A stretch of 64,000 nucleotides of DNA, from contig NZ_MDKB01000005.1 of NCBI RefSeq assembly GCF_001715295.1, positions 559,645 to 623,644 of the forward strand. Reading direction: 5' to 3'. The DNA comes from Streptomyces griseus. GTDB taxonomy: Bacteria; Actinomycetota; Actinomycetes; Streptomycetales; Streptomycetaceae. The notes under the pieces are model-generated. The model made no database searches. It was not told where the DNA came from and saw only the letters and a program-made list of their open reading frames with translations. The position numbers were made by a program, and so were the translations under genes. Shown here in pieces: positions 57,125 to 64,000 of the stretch (position 1 is its first letter; every line of letters begins with the position of its first letter).

Positions 57125-59027
57125 GCTGCGGAGGGACATCCGCGCGCCCGGCCTCTCCCTCGGCAAGGACGACGACCGAGTCCTGCGGTTCGAGAAGCAG
57201 CGGGGCGGTTTTCGACGGGTTGAGGAAAATTCCGTACGTGGGCGGCTCCTCGCTGTGCCGGGCGAGCCGGTAACCGATCGCCGTCTCGCCCACGCGTCGT
57301 GCCGCCTCGACCACGGTGGCGAAGTTGGCCTCCGCGCCGGGGACGACGTAGTCGGACGTCGGCTTGAGGTAGATCTCGGAGCCCTCCGGGTTGAAAAGGT
57401 CGGTGAAGACGTCGTACAGGGCGCGGTTCTCGGTCAGCTGGGTGAGCAGCAGGCTGATCACCTTGGTGCTGACGATGAAGTCGTCGGCCTTGGTGACCTG
57501 GGCGACCTCGCGGTTGGCGTCGTCGTTCATCTCCGTGACGATGGAGTACGGGTCGCCGAGCGTGTCCTCGATGTCGCGCAGGTGCAGCAGCGTCACGAGC
57601 GTCCGGTCGTCGGCCGGTCCGGGGGCGACCGTGTCGTCGGAGAGGACGACGATGTGCTGATAGCTGCCCAGGTCCAGGGCTTCCAGCGACGACCGCCGGG
57701 TCGGCTCGCAGTATGTGTAGCCCACCGTCAGGTTCGCCACTTCCCGGTCGAGCGCGGTTTCCGGCCGGCGCGGCGCCGCTATGTCGAGCGTGGAGCCGGG
57801 CTGCACGAAGCTGTCGAGCAAGGTGACGAGCTTGGCCGTGCGGGAGTTCTCGCCGATGAGCAGCGTGCGGTCGAGGGTGGGCGGCTGGGCGGGCGTCGAG
57901 GTGATGGCCTCCTCGACGACCTGGGGGCGGGTGCGGGCGGGACGGATCAGCAGGTCGTCCTCGGCGATCACGAGGAGCTGGTCGCCGGCGTGGACGACGG
58001 TGTCCATGGCCGGATTGACCAGCACCTCCCCGTCGCTCCGGCGCAGCCCGGCCGGTGCCCCGGCCTCGAAGGCGTGCAGGGCCTCCCCGTACGTCCGGCC
58101 GACGAGGGCGGGTTCTTCGCGGAGGTAGAACTCGTTGCCGACGAAGCTGAGCAGCTCGTTGAAGACGCCGGACAGGCCGGTCTGCCGGTGGGCCTGGGCG
58201 ATGAGGCGCACGGCGATGTCCTCGGCGTCGATGACGAGCGCGCCCTCGCCCGCGGCGAGCCGGGCCGCCGCGAGGTTCTCCGAGTCGTGCACGGCGGCCA
58301 CGATGTGCGGGCGGGCGCCCCGCCACGCACGGCTGTGCAGGAGCAGCAGGACCTTTATCACGTCGACGTCACGATCCTGGCCCACCGGGGGCAGCACCAT
58401 GATCGCCTTCGCACTGTCCGGGCTGACCAGATCCAGGTCGGGCCGCACGAGGGGACTTCCGGACCGGCAGATGACGCGGGTGCTGCCGGTGTCGGGCACC
58501 CGGGCGCGGATCGCGTCCTCCATGGCGACCTTGTCGCGGTCGGCGAGGATCACCACACACAAGCGCCGCTCACTCTGGTTCGCCTCGACGAGCTCGGCGA
58601 TCACCGTGAAGACCTGGTCCGACCAGCCGAGAACGATGGTGTGCCCGTGCTCGATCAACTGCGTGCGGCCCTTACGCAGTTCGTGGATCTTCTGGTTGAG
58701 GCCGGTCGTGAGCACACCGATCAGGGCGCTGACGATGAAGATCCCGCCGATCGTCACCGTCAGCATCAGCCCGAGGAAGGCCGGTCCGCCGGTGTCTCCG
58801 CCCATGGTGCCGGGGTCGAGGGTGCGCAGCAGACTCATCCACGCCACCCCGAGCCAGCCGCCGTTGTCCTCGGAGTCGGTGTCCGTGAACAGCACCACCA
58901 AGGTCGAGGCCAGCGCGATGAGCAGCACCGACGCCAGCGCCAGCCAGATGATCAGGGCCGGCGTCCCCCGGTCCATCGTCCCGTCGAACCAATATCGAAA
59001 CCGAGTCCGCAGCCTCGCGCGCGCCAC
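57063..59027 (-). CDS. CASTOR/POLLUX-related ion channel with two RCK-like NAD-binding domains
   Basis: A 654-residue protein. N-terminal membrane part: TM1 ALIIWLALASVLLIALASTL (~24-47), a pore-like loop LLRTLDPGTMGGDTG and TM2 LGLMLTVTIGGIFIVSALIG (~85-109). First RCK-like domain: HTIVLGWSDQVFTVIAELVE (~126 on). Second: RTLLIGENSRTAKLVTLLDS, with glycine-rich nucleotide turns. Plant CASTOR/POLLUX are nuclear-envelope ion channels; bacterial relatives are predicted cation channels. GTG start at 59027 with GGGAGG just upstream. The C-terminal ~30 residues are Pro/Arg-rich. Confidence 0.88.
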   Translation of the reverse strand: MARARLRTRFRYWFDGTMDRGTPALIIWLALASVLLIALASTLVVLFTDTDSEDNGGWLGVAWMSLLRTLDPGTMGGDTGGPAFLGLMLTVTIGGIFIVSALIGVLTTGLNQKIHELRKGRTQLIEHGHTIVLGWSDQVFTVIAELVEANQSERRLCVVILADRDKVAMEDAIRARVPDTGSTRVICRSGSPLVRPDLDLVSPDSAKAIMVLPPVGQDRDVDVIKVLLLLHSRAWRGARPHIVAAVHDSENLAAARLAAGEGALVIDAEDIAVRLIAQAHRQTGLSGVFNELLSFVGNEFYLREEPALVGRTYGEALHAFEAGAPAGLRRSDGEVLVNPAMDTVVHAGDQLLVIAEDDLLIRPARTRPQVVEEAITSTPAQPPTLDRTLLIGENSRTAKLVTLLDSFVQPGSTLDIAAPRRPETALDREVANLTVGYTYCEPTRRSSLEALDLGSYQHIVVLSDDTVAPGPADDRTLVTLLHLRDIEDTLGDPYSIVTEMNDDANREVAQVTKADDFIVSTKVISLLLTQLTENRALYDVFTDLFNPEGSEIYLKPTSDYVVPGAEANFATVVEAARRVGETAIGYRLARHSEEPPTYGIFLNPSKTAPLLLEPQDSVVVLAEGEAGRADVPPQLTSCGRTVRPVPRPGRRPRP

Positions 59028-59488
59028 CGATGCCTCCCTACCTGCGACTCCCGACCTGCCAGTTGATCATTCTCCCAGGGGGTGGAGGAGGCGGCTGCTC
59101 ATGATCAGGCCAGACATGTCCTGCATCACGGCGCTCGGTCATGGGCTGTGATCGCTGTGGCGTAGAGATCACCACGCCAGCGCTTCCCACGCGCCGTGCC
59201 TCGCCTCCGCAATGTTGTACGTGCCGCGCACGCGCAGCGGACCGCACAACCCGAGGCCGGCTGCCACCCGGCTATGGAGAACCGTCGAGGGGCCGTCACA
59301 CTGCGCCTAGTCCGGCCCGACCGCGGATGTGGCATTCGCTTTCGCGCGCGGTCACTCACCTGAGTGAACTACCGCTCAACCACCTTCGGGTACCGCCTGT
59401 CTCATTCTCCCCTCGCCTCGTGGAGGCAACCGGCATCCTCAAAGCCCCGTAGCGGCTGACGAAGCGAGGGGAGGCTGTCTCATGAGAC

Positions 59489-59779
59489 ATGCGGAGCGCG
59501 GTGAAGTCCTTGCGGCAGATCCTGTGCGACCCGGCCCTTCAGGGCCGGATGCGGGCGGTCAGCACCACCGTGACCTCCGGAAGCCGCCCCCTGGCCGCCG
59601 CGACCGCCGGTGCACTCGCACTCGTCCCCGACGTGCCGACCGTCCTCGCCGTCGGCGCTCTCCTCCAGGGCGTGCCGGTCCTCCTGCTGCCGGCCTCCCC
59701 CGTACGCGCTCTGCGAACCATGCCCGTCCTGCCCGCCCTGGCCAACGGCCTCAAACCCGGCGGGCGGCGGCAGAACTGA
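59489..59779 (+). pseudogene. C-terminal fragment of an MFS transporter
   Basis: 96 codons ending at 59779. LQGRMRAVSTTVTSGSRPLA, TAGALALVPDVPTVLAVGAL and PASPVRALRTMPVLPALANG resemble the end of an MFS_3 exporter (helices 11-12 and tail). The first ~330 residues are absent. An ATG at 59489 exists but no ribosome site at the right distance. A 12-bp palindrome GTCTCATGAGAC lies at 59475. Probably a decayed gene end. The stretch 59028-59488 has no other gene-like feature. Confidence 0.5.
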
Positions 59780-59877
59780 AACAGCAGCGGGAGCACACAT
59801 GAACAAGGGCTCCCACTCGGCCTGCGGGGAAGGCCGCCGCAGCAGGTCCACGGCCTCGCACGGGAGCGGTTCGGGAA

Positions 59878-61500
59878 CTATGTCGTCGTCTTCGACGCTG
59901 CATGCGACCAGGTCCCGGTATTCACCGCCGGGCCGTAAACCTCCCGAACGTTGTCCTTGGGCGCGGACCTAGTCTTCACTGCCGGTCCCTCGGCAAAGGC
60001 ACGGAGCAGGTTCTCGGTCGTCCGGGTCACGAATGCTCCGGTACGTGCGTCCATGCCATGGTCAGTCCCGTTGTCGCCGGACCCGGCCATCAGCGCTTCG
60101 ACCCACCGCATAGTCCCCGAAGCGAACACCCCAGCACCGCTGGACACGGCGTAGTACGCCGAATCGGAGTAACTCTCCTTGCCGTTGCACGTGAGTGGGG
60201 AGTGGGCGACGATCTCGATCGGCGCCCGCGGGAGCGCTTCCGGGACGACTCGGTCGTACTCCACGCCGACCAGGTGAGGAAAGGAGTCGCCCCGCTTGAC
60301 GCCGGTACCCGCGAAGAGCCAGTGCTCTGCGTTGTGGACGACGTAGGGGGCATCCGTGGGATAGCCCTCGTAGAGGACCCCGGTCACGAGGGATTCGGGC
60401 GCGGCGGCGGGGGCGCTGCGGAAATCGGTGGTCACCAGTGCGGGACGACGAGGGTAGAGGGGATCGTCCTGATAGTCGGACTTGTAGCAAACCACCGTGC
60501 GCCCCTCTCCCCCGGGGCCGCTCTCCAGTCTGATACGGCGGAAACAGGTGTTGGCGCCGAGGAAGGCGAGATTCGTTCCGGCGTCACGGGCCCGGGACAG
60601 GTACTGCCGCTGCTCCGGCGTCCAGTACTCGTCGTGACCGAGAGATACGGCCGCTGTGGCGCCCTCCAGCACCGAGGGGTCGGAGTGGATGTCGAGACCG
60701 GTGGTGTACGCCAGGGGGATGCCCAACCGTTCGGCCAGGACCACCGCGGCTCGCTCGTACACCAGGAACTTCTCGGCGCCGTCACCGTCGTAGGGCCGGT
60801 CGAAGGAGACTGCGAGCGCACGCGTCGCATACTGGCCGTCGGCACCCGCGTAAAGGCTGTATCCGCCCCAGAGGTTGTACGCCTGCCACGTGGCCGGCGC
60901 GTGGATCAGCAAGGTCTTCCCTGCGGCGCTGCGGGAACGGACGATCAGGGGAATGTAGCGCTGCGGGCCGGCCGATGCGTCCAGCCGCAGCAGGTAGGCG
61001 CCCTCCGGCCACCCGTCCGTGCGCACTTCGACCGTTCGCTCCCATCCGGCTCGCACCGTGCGCGTCGCGGGAATCAGGTGCGACGGTCCCTGGACCCGGC
61101 CGTCCAGCGTTCCGGAGCGCCAGACCAGCCTGGCCTGTGCACCGCCGTACCAGCCGACCCGGTAGGCCGAAACGCGGAATCCGGGTGAGGTGGTGGAGAC
61201 GTACAGCCCGAATCTCTCCCCCGGCAGGACACTCGACTTGTCGGTGTAGCCGACGACGCTCCCGGGCCGGCCCATCGCACGCAGACGCCAGTCGGAATCG
61301 CCTTCCCGAGCACGCTCGGACGGCTCGGTCGAAGGTCCAGGTTCTCCGCCCGCTGGTGCCGCGCAGCCGCTCAGGGCCGTACCGGTGGCGCCGGCACCTG
61401 CCACGGTGACGGCTCCCAGGAAACGTCTGCGACTCAGCCCGGTCCCGGGGCTGTCGGTTGCGCTCTCGATGTGGTCCGCATCTCCGTCCATTCCACCCAT
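59878..61500 (-). CDS. Tat-exported lipoprotein with N,N-dimethylformamidase beta-subunit-like domain
   Basis: A 540-residue protein. The signal has twin arginines, LSRRRFLGAVTVAGAGATGT, and a lipobox ALSGC, so Tat export and lipid anchoring are likely. The ~430-residue mature part matches the DMFA large-subunit C-terminal domain: RFGLYVSTTSPGFRVSAYRV, GWYGGAQARLVWRSGTLDGR, HAPATWQAYNLWGGYSLYAG, SLGHDEYWTPEQRQYLSRAR and AFLGANTCFRRIRLESGPGG. True dimethylformamidase activity is improbable because the rest of that enzyme is missing; members often lie near polysaccharide genes. ATG at 61500 or 61491. Confidence 0.82.
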   Translation of the reverse strand: MGGMDGDADHIESATDSPGTGLSRRRFLGAVTVAGAGATGTALSGCAAPAGGEPGPSTEPSERAREGDSDWRLRAMGRPGSVVGYTDKSSVLPGERFGLYVSTTSPGFRVSAYRVGWYGGAQARLVWRSGTLDGRVQGPSHLIPATRTVRAGWERTVEVRTDGWPEGAYLLRLDASAGPQRYIPLIVRSRSAAGKTLLIHAPATWQAYNLWGGYSLYAGADGQYATRALAVSFDRPYDGDGAEKFLVYERAAVVLAERLGIPLAYTTGLDIHSDPSVLEGATAAVSLGHDEYWTPEQRQYLSRARDAGTNLAFLGANTCFRRIRLESGPGGEGRTVVCYKSDYQDDPLYPRRPALVTTDFRSAPAAAPESLVTGVLYEGYPTDAPYVVHNAEHWLFAGTGVKRGDSFPHLVGVEYDRVVPEALPRAPIEIVAHSPLTCNGKESYSDSAYYAVSSGAGVFASGTMRWVEALMAGSGDNGTDHGMDARTGAFVTRTTENLLRAFAEGPAVKTRSAPKDNVREVYGPAVNTGTWSHAASKTTT

Positions 61501-61653
61501 TCCGTCCGTGCACCGTTCGAAGAGACGTACACAGCCCCGCCCTGCGTACGTGATGCGGGCTGTGCTCTTGTCGCCATCGTTGACGAGTCCACGGTCTTCG
61601 GCATATCCACGCACCCGAAAGCTGCCGGGAAGTCCGGCGTCGCCCGTCGACCA

Positions 61654-61917
61654 TCACCTCGCCAGTCCCGTGCGCTGCCAGGCGGCGCAAAGCCGCAGGT
61701 TCTGTCTGTAGAGCATCCCGGAGAATCCGTGATCACGAATGACCGGCAGAAAGCACCACTCATCGCCGCTCGGCCGCACCCAACGGGCCGACGCCGAGGC
61801 CGAGGCCGACGCGAGGAGGCCCAGGGGAAAGAGACAGAGGACGTACGCCCACGGAACGGTCCGCGACCTCCGGGAGCCGGGACCGCTCACACACGCCGAC
61901 TGTTCTTCTTCTCCCAC
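61654..61917 (-). pseudogene. Truncated N terminus of a polytopic membrane protein (glycosyltransferase-like)
   Basis: 87 codons from GTG 61917, with GAGGA upstream. SRRSRTVPWAYVLCLFPLGL (one helix) and WVRPSGDEWCFLPVIRDHGF, a pattern seen at the start of actinobacterial multi-pass sugar-transfer proteins. After MLYRQN the sequence departs from that pattern and stops at 61654. The remaining ~400 residues expected in such proteins are gone. The surrounding 61.5-62.37 kb region has no intact gene. Confidence 0.35.
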
Positions 61918-62367
61918 TGCGGAATCCGTCCTCGATCGGCCGCCGACGATCAGGAGATCCCCCGAGGCTGCCCATTTCCGTCGTGTCCGCAGTACCTCAG
62001 GGGGTCGACGGACGGGAGTTCGCGCGCGAGATACGTTTCCGACGCAACGCGAACGGCCTACCCCGGTGCGCTCTTCCGGCGCACTCGGGTGTCCGCCCGG
62101 CCCGATGGTCGGTGGAAGCGTCGGGCGTTGTGGAGCATCTACTGCGTACACGCGTGCCGCTGCTCTGCCCCGCCCTCGCAGGCACTCGACGCCTCCTCGG
62201 CAGCGAATCCGCCGGCGTGGCCTTCCGAGCCACCATGTCCGCGGCAACGGTACTTCCTGGGGAGGAGTGCCCGAGCCACCAAGCCGAATCCATGACAGGC
62301 TCTCCGGCTTCCGGCACGACGATGCATGAGGGAAAAGCCCAGGGTGTGTGCCCTCGCCTGTGGGGGG

Positions 62368-63228
62368 TCACAGCAGCACCACCCCGGCGACGGTCGCGGC
62401 CGCTCCGAGGAGCAGCGCCACGGTGCCGCAGGTGAGGTCGAACAGGCGGGAACGGTCCTGGGCCGCGAGGTCCGGGGTGAAGAGGGCGGGGTCGTCGGGG
62501 TCGTAGTGGATCATGACGTCGCGGCCGTGGGAGTGGGCGGGGTCAGGCAGGTCCTCCGTGCAGTAGGCGGTGACGGCCGTCCCCGTGTGCGTGGTGAAGG
62601 CGATGACAGGCATGTGGCTGAGGAAGGTGACGCCCTCGCTGTCGGTGCTCGTGTCCGTGAGTACGGCGACGACACGGCCGGGGACAGGGGGCTGGGAGGT
62701 CAGGGCGGCGATGCGGCGCCGTACCGCGCGTGCGTTCTGGGGTACGTACCACAGGCCGGACAGGGTCCAGGGCAGGCCGAAGCCGACCAGGGCCCACGGC
62801 CAGCCCCGGTCGATCGCCGCGAAGACCACCAGTCCGACGTAGATCAGGAAGACCGCGAAGTTCGGCCACCCGAGTCCGCGCGGTGCTGCCTCCAGGTCGC
62901 CGGTGAACCGGTAGGCGTGCGGTCGTCCGGGCGGGTAGTGGACCCCTATGTCCCGGCCCGTCCAGGCCACGGCGATCCTTTCCCCGTGGTCCCGGTCGTT
63001 CGTCACGGTGAACTCCTCACCGGTGGAGGGATCCTGGAAGGAGACGACCACGGGTATCCCGTCGCGCTGCGAGCTCCCGTGCCGGGGCTCGCGGACCCGC
63101 TCGATCCGCCCCGGCACCCTCACCGCACGCTGCGCCGCGGTCACTCCGGCCAGCGACCGGACGTAGCCGACCAGCGCGACGGTGCCGAACAGCGCGCACC
63201 ACAGCGCCAGATATCCCCGCAGGCCCAT
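62368..63228 (-). CDS. DUF3592-type membrane protein
   Basis: A 286-residue protein with four hydrophobic helices: LWCALFGTVALVGYVRSLAG, FAVFLIYVGLVVFAAIDRGW, PWALVGFGLPWTLSGLWYVP and LTCGTVALLLGAAATVAGVV. Between them are two copies of a DUF3592-like beta unit: VPGRIERVREPRHG...GIPVVVSFQDPSTG with VHYPPGRPHAYRF, and VPGRVVAVLTDTSTDSEGVT with IHYDPDDPALFTP. This internal duplication is the main feature. Function is unknown. The preceding gene in the same direction starts 71 bases upstream. Confidence 0.8.
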   Translation of the reverse strand: MGLRGYLALWCALFGTVALVGYVRSLAGVTAAQRAVRVPGRIERVREPRHGSSQRDGIPVVVSFQDPSTGEEFTVTNDRDHGERIAVAWTGRDIGVHYPPGRPHAYRFTGDLEAAPRGLGWPNFAVFLIYVGLVVFAAIDRGWPWALVGFGLPWTLSGLWYVPQNARAVRRRIAALTSQPPVPGRVVAVLTDTSTDSEGVTFLSHMPVIAFTTHTGTAVTAYCTEDLPDPAHSHGRDVMIHYDPDDPALFTPDLAAQDRSRLFDLTCGTVALLLGAAATVAGVVLL

Positions 63229-63298
63229 GGCTTCCCCTTCCTCGCTCTTCCTCGATGAGATCGCCCGACGCGGTGGGACGCGTCCGGTGCGGCGCCCC

Positions 63299-64000
63299 TC
63301 AGTGCGCCGGGGTGCGCCGGACCACCGTGCCGTCCCCGTCCGCCTCCAGCGAGGCGGTTCCCCCCGCCCCCGTCACACCGACCCTGACGGTGAGTGAGCC
63401 GGTGAGGCGTTCGACGGTGAGCTGCCAGGTCTGCGGGGCACCGACGCCCAGACTGCGCTTCGCCTCCCCGACGAGGGAGGGGAAGCGTTCGTAGGGCAGG
63501 GAGTCGGGGTCGAACGCCGGGGCCTGCGAGACGGTGGGCGCGTACACGACCGACAGCAGCCGGTCCTGTACGACGACGGTGAGCGCCGCGCGCGCGTCCG
63601 TGCCGGTGGAGAGTGAGGCGACGGCTCTGCGCAGCGCGGCCTTGTCGAGGAAGGACTGGTGCGGGCCGAGGGTGACCGTGCCGGAGGCCGCCGACACCAC
63701 CGTGGTCGACGAGGAGGATGAGGAGGAGACCGACGGCCGGGTGGGGGACGGCGGCTGTGCCGTGGCGCCCTCGTCGAACAGGTCGGCGCGGAACAGCAGG
63801 ACCACACCGGCCGCGGCGAGCAGCAGGGCGAGCAGCCTGACGTAGCCGACGGCACCGGTCTCGTCGGGTTCGCTCTCCAGGACCGGCCCGGGCGCCGCGT
63901 CGAGGTGGGCACCGGCCGCCCGTTCCTCCCACCGAGGCGTCGGCCTCTTCACGATCCTCACCCGCCACGGTCTGTCCGGCGGGTACTGGACCACCACGAC
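63299..64000 (-). CDS. Membrane protein of unknown function (probably partial at right edge)
   Basis: At least 232 residues. Visible part: VVQYPPDRPWRVRIVKRPTP, where the YPPDRPWR pattern echoes the YPPGRPHAYR of the downstream DUF3592 protein, so the gene may begin beyond the edge with a similar domain. A single helix YVRLLALLLAAAGVVLLFRA lies near residue 52-71. A Ser/Thr linker (SVSSSSSSSTTVVSA) and an extracytoplasmic beta-rich domain ending DGTVVRRTPAH follow. A GTG at 63997 is possible but cannot be confirmed. It is in one direction with the DUF3592 gene. Confidence 0.55.
   Translation of the reverse strand, partial: VVVVQYPPDRPWRVRIVKRPTPRWEERAAGAHLDAAPGPVLESEPDETGAVGYVRLLALLLAAAGVVLLFRADLFDEGATAQPPSPTRPSVSSSSSSSTTVVSAASGTVTLGPHQSFLDKAALRRAVASLSTGTDARAALTVVVQDRLLSVVYAPTVSQAPAFDPDSLPYERFPSLVGEAKRSLGVGAPQTWQLTVERLTGSLTVRVGVTGAGGTASLEADGDGTVVRRTPAH

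Noticed and set aside
59141..59452. Possible small gene starting MGCDRCGVEITTP
   Set aside because: No ribosome site, poor codon bias and no recognisable family beyond a chance CxxC.
59475..59486. Perfect palindrome GTCTCATGAGAC as an operator
   Set aside because: Single copy, no promoter boxes near it and only a decayed gene follows; not enough support.

Overview
The window is high-G+C actinobacterial chromosome, almost certainly Streptomyces. Reasons: strong G/C bias at third codon positions, many GTG/TTG starts, probable leaderless promoters, a Streptomyces-type gas vesicle operon (gvpO-A-F-G-J-L-S-K), a divergent extra EF-Tu gene, an ECF41/SigJ-type sigma factor and a TerD/LytR-CpsA-Psr/Tat stress region. 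No rRNA, tRNA or complete mobile element is present.

Layout. 0-4.4 kb: the end of one CNNM/CBS protein and a complete second one, a GDSL hydrolase, purB and mug. 4.4-8.3 kb: gas vesicle operon with an internal hairpin. 8.4-12.5 kb: a hypothetical gene, a ROK regulator, a GntR/UTRA regulator whose operator overlaps its own -35 box, a small inverted-repeat element and sigJ. 12.8-18.9 kb: ACT-GNAT membrane protein, a PLP enzyme of sulfur amino acid metabolism with divergent Lrp regulator, a DUF885 peptidase-like protein, an ATP-grasp protein. 19-31 kb: sbcDC, YigZ, CoA-binding protein, AAC(3)-like acetyltransferase, two left-handed beta-helix proteins, DedA, a thioesterase-like protein, a Pro/Gln-rich membrane protein, an MFS exporter and a spermidine-synthase-like protein. 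31.8-34.8 kb: a cysteine-free EF-Tu paralogue with a structured leader, an AlkD-like pseudogene and a TVP38 protein. 34.8-45.9 kb: exported double rubrerythrin-like protein, uppP behind a possible leader peptide, Usp, lnt, an oxidoreductase, ung, an orphan peptide-binding lipoprotein and two SDR/FabG genes.

46-53.5 kb is an accessory or stress region: a HipA-like kinase/DUF3037 pair, an integrase remnant beside a solitary CRISPR-like repeat, terD, glsB, a broken terD, a second terD, a broken tatB, a tatA paralogue and an LCP protein. Four copies of the rare palindrome TTGCGCAA lie here, about 67-87 bases before the starts of glsB-terD, terD, tatA and the LCP gene. This looks like an uncharacterised local regulon and is my main candidate for something new. 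53.7-59 kb: a cysteine-free ArsR regulator coupled to a P-type Mg ATPase, and a CASTOR/POLLUX-like channel protein. 59-64 kb: decayed fragments around a Tat-exported lipoprotein, then two DUF3592-type membrane proteins, the last cut by the window edge.

Functions are inferred from motifs recognised by eye; no database search was run.
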